Shown in pieces: positions 59,210 through 64,000 of a stretch of DNA of 64,000 nt (the stretch's first letter is position 1; each line of letters begins with the position of its first letter). A program made the position numbers and the translations under genes. A model generated the notes under the pieces. That model saw only the letters and a list, made by a program, of their open reading frames with translations. It was not told the origin of the DNA and searched no databases. The DNA is taken from the NCBI GenBank assembly GCA_032629725.1, contig JAFEVB010000020.1, forward strand, positions 580,501 to 644,500, in the 5' to 3' direction. This stretch comes from Gremmenia infestans. Lineage: Eukaryota; Ascomycota; Leotiomycetes; Helotiales; Hamatocanthoscyphaceae.

Positions 59210-62200
59210 CTTTAAGCACTAGTCTCTCTATCGATAGAATAATATTATCCACCGGATCCACTAAAGGGAAGGACACCCTAACCCTAATACTAACTCTAGC
59301 TTCTACGCTAGCGCTAGCCTAGACTTTTGCGGTATAGAAACAAACTGCGATTATTAAGATACCTAATATGTTCTATAGGGATAGGGGCAAGTTAGACAAC
59401 TTCCTAACTTTAATAGATATCTATATCCTATTTAATTAATACTTATTTAAAACTAAGGTAGTAAAGGTTATCTATATAATTAGTTACCTTTAAGGCGTGG
59501 CCTTTAACTAGGTTAAGACCTATATTAATAACTTTATAGCAAATAAGACCAGTTAAGAACAAGTTACGACTAGAGCAAGGACCTTAACTTAGGCTATATT
59601 TATAAGCTATAAGGCATTTAAGAAAAACATCCGATAAGTCTTTAGCGACCTTAAATAGTAAAGCATAGCTAAATAGGAGCTACGACGACTAAAGCAGAAT
59701 AAGTTAGCCTCTAAGTATATGGCTAGGTTCTAGCAGTATTTAGATATAGCAGGATAGGGCGACCGCGCCCTAACTAGCTAGTACTACGCAGGACTAAAGG
59801 ACTTTATTAAGGACGAGCTAACTAGGATAGACTAACTAAACAGTCTTACTAAAATAATTAAGGAAGCGGTTAAGATTAATAACCGATTCTTTAAGAGGTC
59901 CTTTAAATAAAAGGGAACCTATAACTTTAGTAAACGGTTAGGAAAGATAGGATTAATAGGAAGGAAAGACTAGGGGGACCTAATAGAAATTAATACCGCT
60001 TACTAAAAACTAAACCTACTCTCTAGGGAGAAATAGGATAAGCGACGTTAGAAAGGACTCTATTTTAAGTGTGGATTGCTTAGATACTTAGTATCCTCTT
60101 ATAGGCAGAAGAAAGGGAAAGGACCCTAAAAGAAACGAAATATAAGCGCGGCTATATAAACCTTAGGTGCAGTATTGCGACTAGACCCTAAGGGATAGAA
60201 GTATAGCATGCAACTACCTAAGTATAAAAGCTAGGAAATAAATATAGAAGAGAAGGCAAGCCTATTTTAGGATCCCACAGACCAGCTACCTAATATAGAT
60301 AAAGAATAGATTATAGCTAGCAATAAGCTTTCTGCAGGAAACTAGTAGGAACCTAAAGAAGGGGATAAACTAGCCTTTAAAAGGGACTTCTAGCTAGGAA
60401 TAGAGAAACTAGAAAAAGGCATATACTATATAGTTATATACTAAGATATATAATAAGTCGTCTTTAAAGCACCTTAATAGCCTAGGATTATTAAAGGCAT
60501 CCCTAGAGAGAAGATGCTAAGGCTAAGCTTAATTATAGAGCTAGGAGACGTCTAGGAAATTACTAGCAAAGGGTTAGGTAAATGCATCTAGAGGAAAATA
60601 ACTTTTCCTCTATTTCCTATAAACCTAACGATTTTCGCCTAGTAATATATTAATAATAAAGCATAAAGCATATTCGCGCTAAACACTTTATACCGACTAA
60701 TAAGATAGGAAAGCAGTTACTAACTATAGGAAAACCAATTTATAGGATACGAGGTCCTAGAAGGAAGACAACTAGGAAAGCAAGTGGCGGCTATAGGGGG
60801 CCGAAACTATATAATACTAAACGCCTATACTAGAGGAAAGAAGCTACGGGTTATGCTTAACTTTAGTGCATAGGGGAACTTTATCTTGCTAGAAGCTATA
60901 AAGAGGCTTAACGTACTAGTATAAGAGAAGGAGGAACCCTACCCACTTACTATTATTAATAGGACAGCAATTAAAACAAATAGAGAGATAGTTAAGCATA
61001 AGACTATATCTATATAGGTAACTATTAGAGGTTACTAGGAGGAAATCAGCCTGGATATAATCTGTATTAGAGATAATTAGGCTATTTTCGGTGTTCCTTA
61101 GATTAGATAATATAATCTAGAAATTAACTAGAAAACTTATAAGGTAAAGTTTATCTAATGCAGCTATGCATTAAAATAACTATATAGCTATAGAGAGGTT
61201 AGCGCTACCTCCTATAACGCGCTAGAGCACGCAACCTAAGGCCCTCTACCGGACGATATAAAGGTTAGAAAAAAGATACTAGTATAGTATAAGAAGTTCG
61301 AATAGATATTTAACGACCTATAAGATAAGGAGGCTTTACCTAAACATTAACTATAGGACTATAAGATACTACTTAAGGAAGAATATAAACCTTCTTAGGA
61401 ACCACTTTACTAGTATAGTAAAGAAAAGATAAGACTATAGAGGGAGTATATTAATAAGGCGTTATCTAAAAGATAGATAAGGGAGTCGCACTCCCTATTA
61501 AGAGCGCTAATACTATTTGCAAAAAAAAAGGACAGACTAGATCGATTTTGTATTAACTACTAAAAATTAAATAAGATAACTATAAAAAATTAATATCTAC
61601 TACTATAGGCAGATAATATATAAGACCGTCTAAGAAAGGCGGTGATCTTTATATAACTAGATATAAGGGACGCATATTACCTAATCCGTATTATAAAGGG
61701 CGAGGAATAGAAAATAGCATTTCGAACCAGATTTAGTTACTATAAGTACTAGGTTATACCGTTTAGGCTAACTAATGCCCTAGTAATCTATTAAGAAGTT
61801 AACTATAATATATTAAGGACTTTCTTGGATAGGTTCTATATATATTACCTTAATAATATACTAGTATATTTAGACGACGAGGAATAGCATATAGGACACG
61901 TAATATAGGTCTTAGAAGCACTTGCGGCAAAGGGATTCCGCCTAAAGCTATCTAAGTGCAACTTCTATATAAAAGAAATTACCTTTCTAGGCTATATAAT
62001 TACGCTAGGGAAAATCGGCCTAGACCCTAAAAAGGTCCGAGCGATTATTACCTAGGAGATGCTAACTATAGTTAAATAGGTGTAATCTTTCCTAGGATTT
62101 GCGAACTTCTACTAGAAGTTTATTAAGTTATATTTAAAGAAGGCTTTACTACTTATAGACCTAACAAAAAAGGAGAAAGAGTTTAAATGGATAGATAAAG

Positions 62201-64000
62201 CGGAAAAGGCATTCTAAGAACTAAAGCAGGCCTTTATAGAGGAACCTATCCGCTAGAACTTCTAGCTAGAACTTAAGTTAATAGTAGAGATAGACGCGTT
62301 AGATAGGGTGATAGAGGGAGTGCTTATATAGAAATATAAGGATAGCAGCTAGCATCTAGTAGTATACTACTCTAGAAAAATAATATCTGTAGAACTTAAC
62401 TATAATATATATAATAAGGAACTCCTAGTAATAGTTAAAGTATTATAGGAATAGAGGGTTTACCTTTAGGAGGCTAACTTCCTAGTAATAATTCTTACTA
62501 ATTATAAGAATCTTATTAGCTTTACTATAACTAAAGACTTAAATAGACGGCAGATAAGGTAGATAGAGATACTTGCTACCTATAACTTACGAATTAAATA
62601 TATAAAGGGGATAAAGAACGCACGCGCTAATGCACTAAGTTGGAAGCTAGGATATAAGATAAAAAAGGAAATAAAGGGCGTTGCGATCTTCTAGGAAGAC
62701 GGCGATAACCTTATCTTAAATAAATAATAGATCGCAGCTGCGACCTACGTTAACGGCAACCTATTTATAGATAAAATTAGATTAGTATATAAAAGGGGAC
62801 ATAGTAGCAGAAGGCATCTTATAATACTTCTAGAAGAATATAGAGAGGCTCCTACTATATAAGAATAAGATATATATCCTTAAGAGTATCTAAAAAGAAT
62901 TTATTAAGGAATAATATAAGCTACTAGCTTACGGATATTAGGGAAACACTAGAACCTAGGAAAAGCTCTTATGGAGATACTATTTCCTAGGTATGCGAAT
63001 AATAGTTAAGAAGGTTATTAGCAAGTGTAATACTTGCATACGGAATAAGGTATTATAATATGCTTTATATAATATAATATAATTACCCGATATGCTAAAG
63101 ACTTCTTAGATATCTATTATATAGGACTTTATAGTTAAACTACTACTATCTAAGGATCTAATAATAGGAGTAGAATACGATTCTATCCTAGTTATTACAG
63201 ATAGGTTAATAAAATACACCTATATAATACCCTATAAGGAATTAAGCACGGCTAAGGACTTAGCCTAGGCATTCCTCTAAGTAGTAGTAGTAAACTATAG
63301 CGCGCTAGAAGAAATCATATTAGATAGAGATCAGCTTTTTACTTTAAAATTCTAGACGGCATTTATAGCTCTGCTAGGTATTAAAAGGAAGCTATTAATA
63401 AGCTTTTACTTGCAAACCGACGGATAAACTAAACAGATAAATTAAATAATAGAAACATATATCTAGTATTATATAAACTATAAGCAGAACAACTAGGTAG
63501 GACTTCTACCACTTGCCTAGTTTGCATATAATATATTAGCTGCGGAAAACACGAAGATCTTACCAGCATACGCGAATTATAGTTATAACTTTAAGGCCTA
63601 CCGCTTTACGATAACCTTAGGAGTAGATAACTAATCCGCGACTATGCAGGTAGAAGACCTTAAAGCACTTCGGGAGGAACTAGCTAGCAACCTAGTATTC
63701 TTTACAAAGAGAGCAGCGTCGTACTATAACGGAAAACGTAGTATAGAACCTACGCTTAAAGAGGGGGATAAGGTCTACCTAATATGAAAAAATATTAAGA
63801 TAAAACAACTAAGCATAAAACTGGATTACAAAAAGCTAGGGCCGTTTAAAATCAAACGAATTATAGGACTAGTTAACTATAAATTAGCACTACCTAGAAT
63901 AATAAACATATATTTAGTATTCTATATATCCCTCCTTAAACTAGCACTACTAGGGGCGCTACCTACGCCTATTACGGAAATCCAACTAGTTAACCCTAAT
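59210..64000 (+). pseudogene. Element D gag-pol remnant (partial, 3' end outside the window)
   Basis: Gag capsid homology begins near 59366 (MFYGDRGKLDNFLTLIDIY). The zinc knuckle near 60061-60110 has one of its two first cysteines, the histidine and the last cysteine changed in the way C-to-T mutation would do (TAT for TGT, TAC for CAC). Pol is collinear with A, B and C without interruption and shows the empty site for A's insertion at about 60324-60330. The integrase reading reaches 63990, before the chromodomain expected from A. Confidence 0.82.

Larger units (their letters stand above)
53633..64000 (+). mobile_element. Element E: second Ty3/gypsy family, inserted at F's right terminus and interrupted by D
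   Basis: E begins TGTTACGAAACTG directly after the G run of F. Visible parts are a putative 5' LTR (53633 to about 53878), gag remnants (about 54570-55400, capsid-like block then a zinc-knuckle remnant YKKLKHLAYN near 55322) and pol. Pol includes reverse transcriptase (FIDNIIIYSKN, 56834-56866), RNase H (ILETNAS near 57270; about 57250-57600) and integrase (about 57950-58700, with ILDQKLQF-like and INQYIN-like residues). Its sequence differs from A-D, so it is another family. Element D replaces the sequence from 58728 to the window edge; E's 3' end is outside. All frames are broken. Confidence 0.75.
58728..64000 (+). mobile_element. Element D: least mutated chromovirus copy, inserted in E, runs off the right edge
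   Basis: The 482-bp 5' LTR (58728-59209) keeps intact TGTTACGG...TTGTTACA ends and is the same type as the LTRs of A. The left target copy would be AGTTA (58723-58727); its partner is outside the window. Gag runs about 59260-60325 and pol from 60330. Reverse transcriptase has YLDD intact at 61867-61878. RNase H is about 62220-62700. Integrase has a CNTC pair near 63026-63037, the DFIVKL block near 63125, a DRDQLF block near 63335 and TDG near 63420. The copy still has many stops, but retains more CpG and CpA than A, B, C or E. Confidence 0.86.

Noticed and set aside
31411..64000. CRISPR array, centromere satellite or telomere repeat as an explanation of the AT-rich half
   Set aside because: No regularly spaced short repeats or TTAGGG arrays; the repeats present are paired LTRs and inverted repeats with target duplications.
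31411..64000. Mitochondrial DNA insertion or contaminating AT-rich genome
   Set aside because: The coding remnants are nuclear transposon proteins, and stops fall where CAA, CAG and TGG are expected, as in RIP.

Overview
The window looks like nuclear DNA of a filamentous ascomycete (Pezizomycotina). Short GT-AG introns of about 44-184 nt with CTAAC/CTGAC branch points interrupt most genes. The families present (fungal-type cystathionine gamma-synthase, Rpc31, Hsm3/S5b, NACHT proteins, Fot1/pogo and chromodomain Ty3/gypsy elements) also fit. The N-terminal domain of the NACHT gene and the overall gene mix remind me of Leotiomycetes, but that is a weak inference.

The window has two compartments. 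Bases 1 to about 31,400 are ordinary gene space of moderate GC. They hold a partial cystathionine gamma-synthase (-), a lineage-specific putative zinc-binding protein (-), a broken thioredoxin-reductase-like flavoprotein (-), a secreted cyanovirin-N-like gene with a frame break (+), a GNAT acetyltransferase (+), RPC31 of RNA polymerase III (-) divergent from HSM3 (+), and a four-exon Ser/Thr-rich secreted protein (+). These are followed by a vacuolar Ca2+/H+ exchanger-type transporter (-), a secreted type-B carboxylesterase (-), a nuclear-looking protein with an internal repeat (-), a PA-TM-RING ubiquitin ligase (-), an RNase H-like protein (-) and a NACHT (STAND/NLR-like) pseudogene (+). Genes are monocistronic; I see no metabolic gene cluster.

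From about 31,400 to the right edge there is no intact gene. The DNA becomes very TA-rich, full of TAA/TAG codons, and is a stack of nested transposons degraded in the manner of repeat-induced point mutation (RIP). I could resolve the nest from terminal repeats and 5-bp target duplications. A Fot1/pogo DNA transposon (F, from 32,231) was hit by a chromovirus (B, 32,617-45,631), which was itself hit by an opposite-strand relative (A, 34,165-40,722). F was hit again by a third relative (C, 46,464-53,012). At F's right terminal inverted repeat a different Ty3/gypsy element (E, from 53,633) is inserted, and E was hit by a fourth member of the A/B/C family (D, from 58,728), which runs off the window and is the least mutated.

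The most interesting points are: the readable six-element nest with graded mutation age; a conserved antisense coding-like segment between the chromodomain and the 3' LTR in three copies; three different LTR middles on the same internal sequence; and the NACHT pseudogene at the border, whose three nonsense codons all fit C-to-T change at CpA, as if RIP had reached the neighbouring gene.
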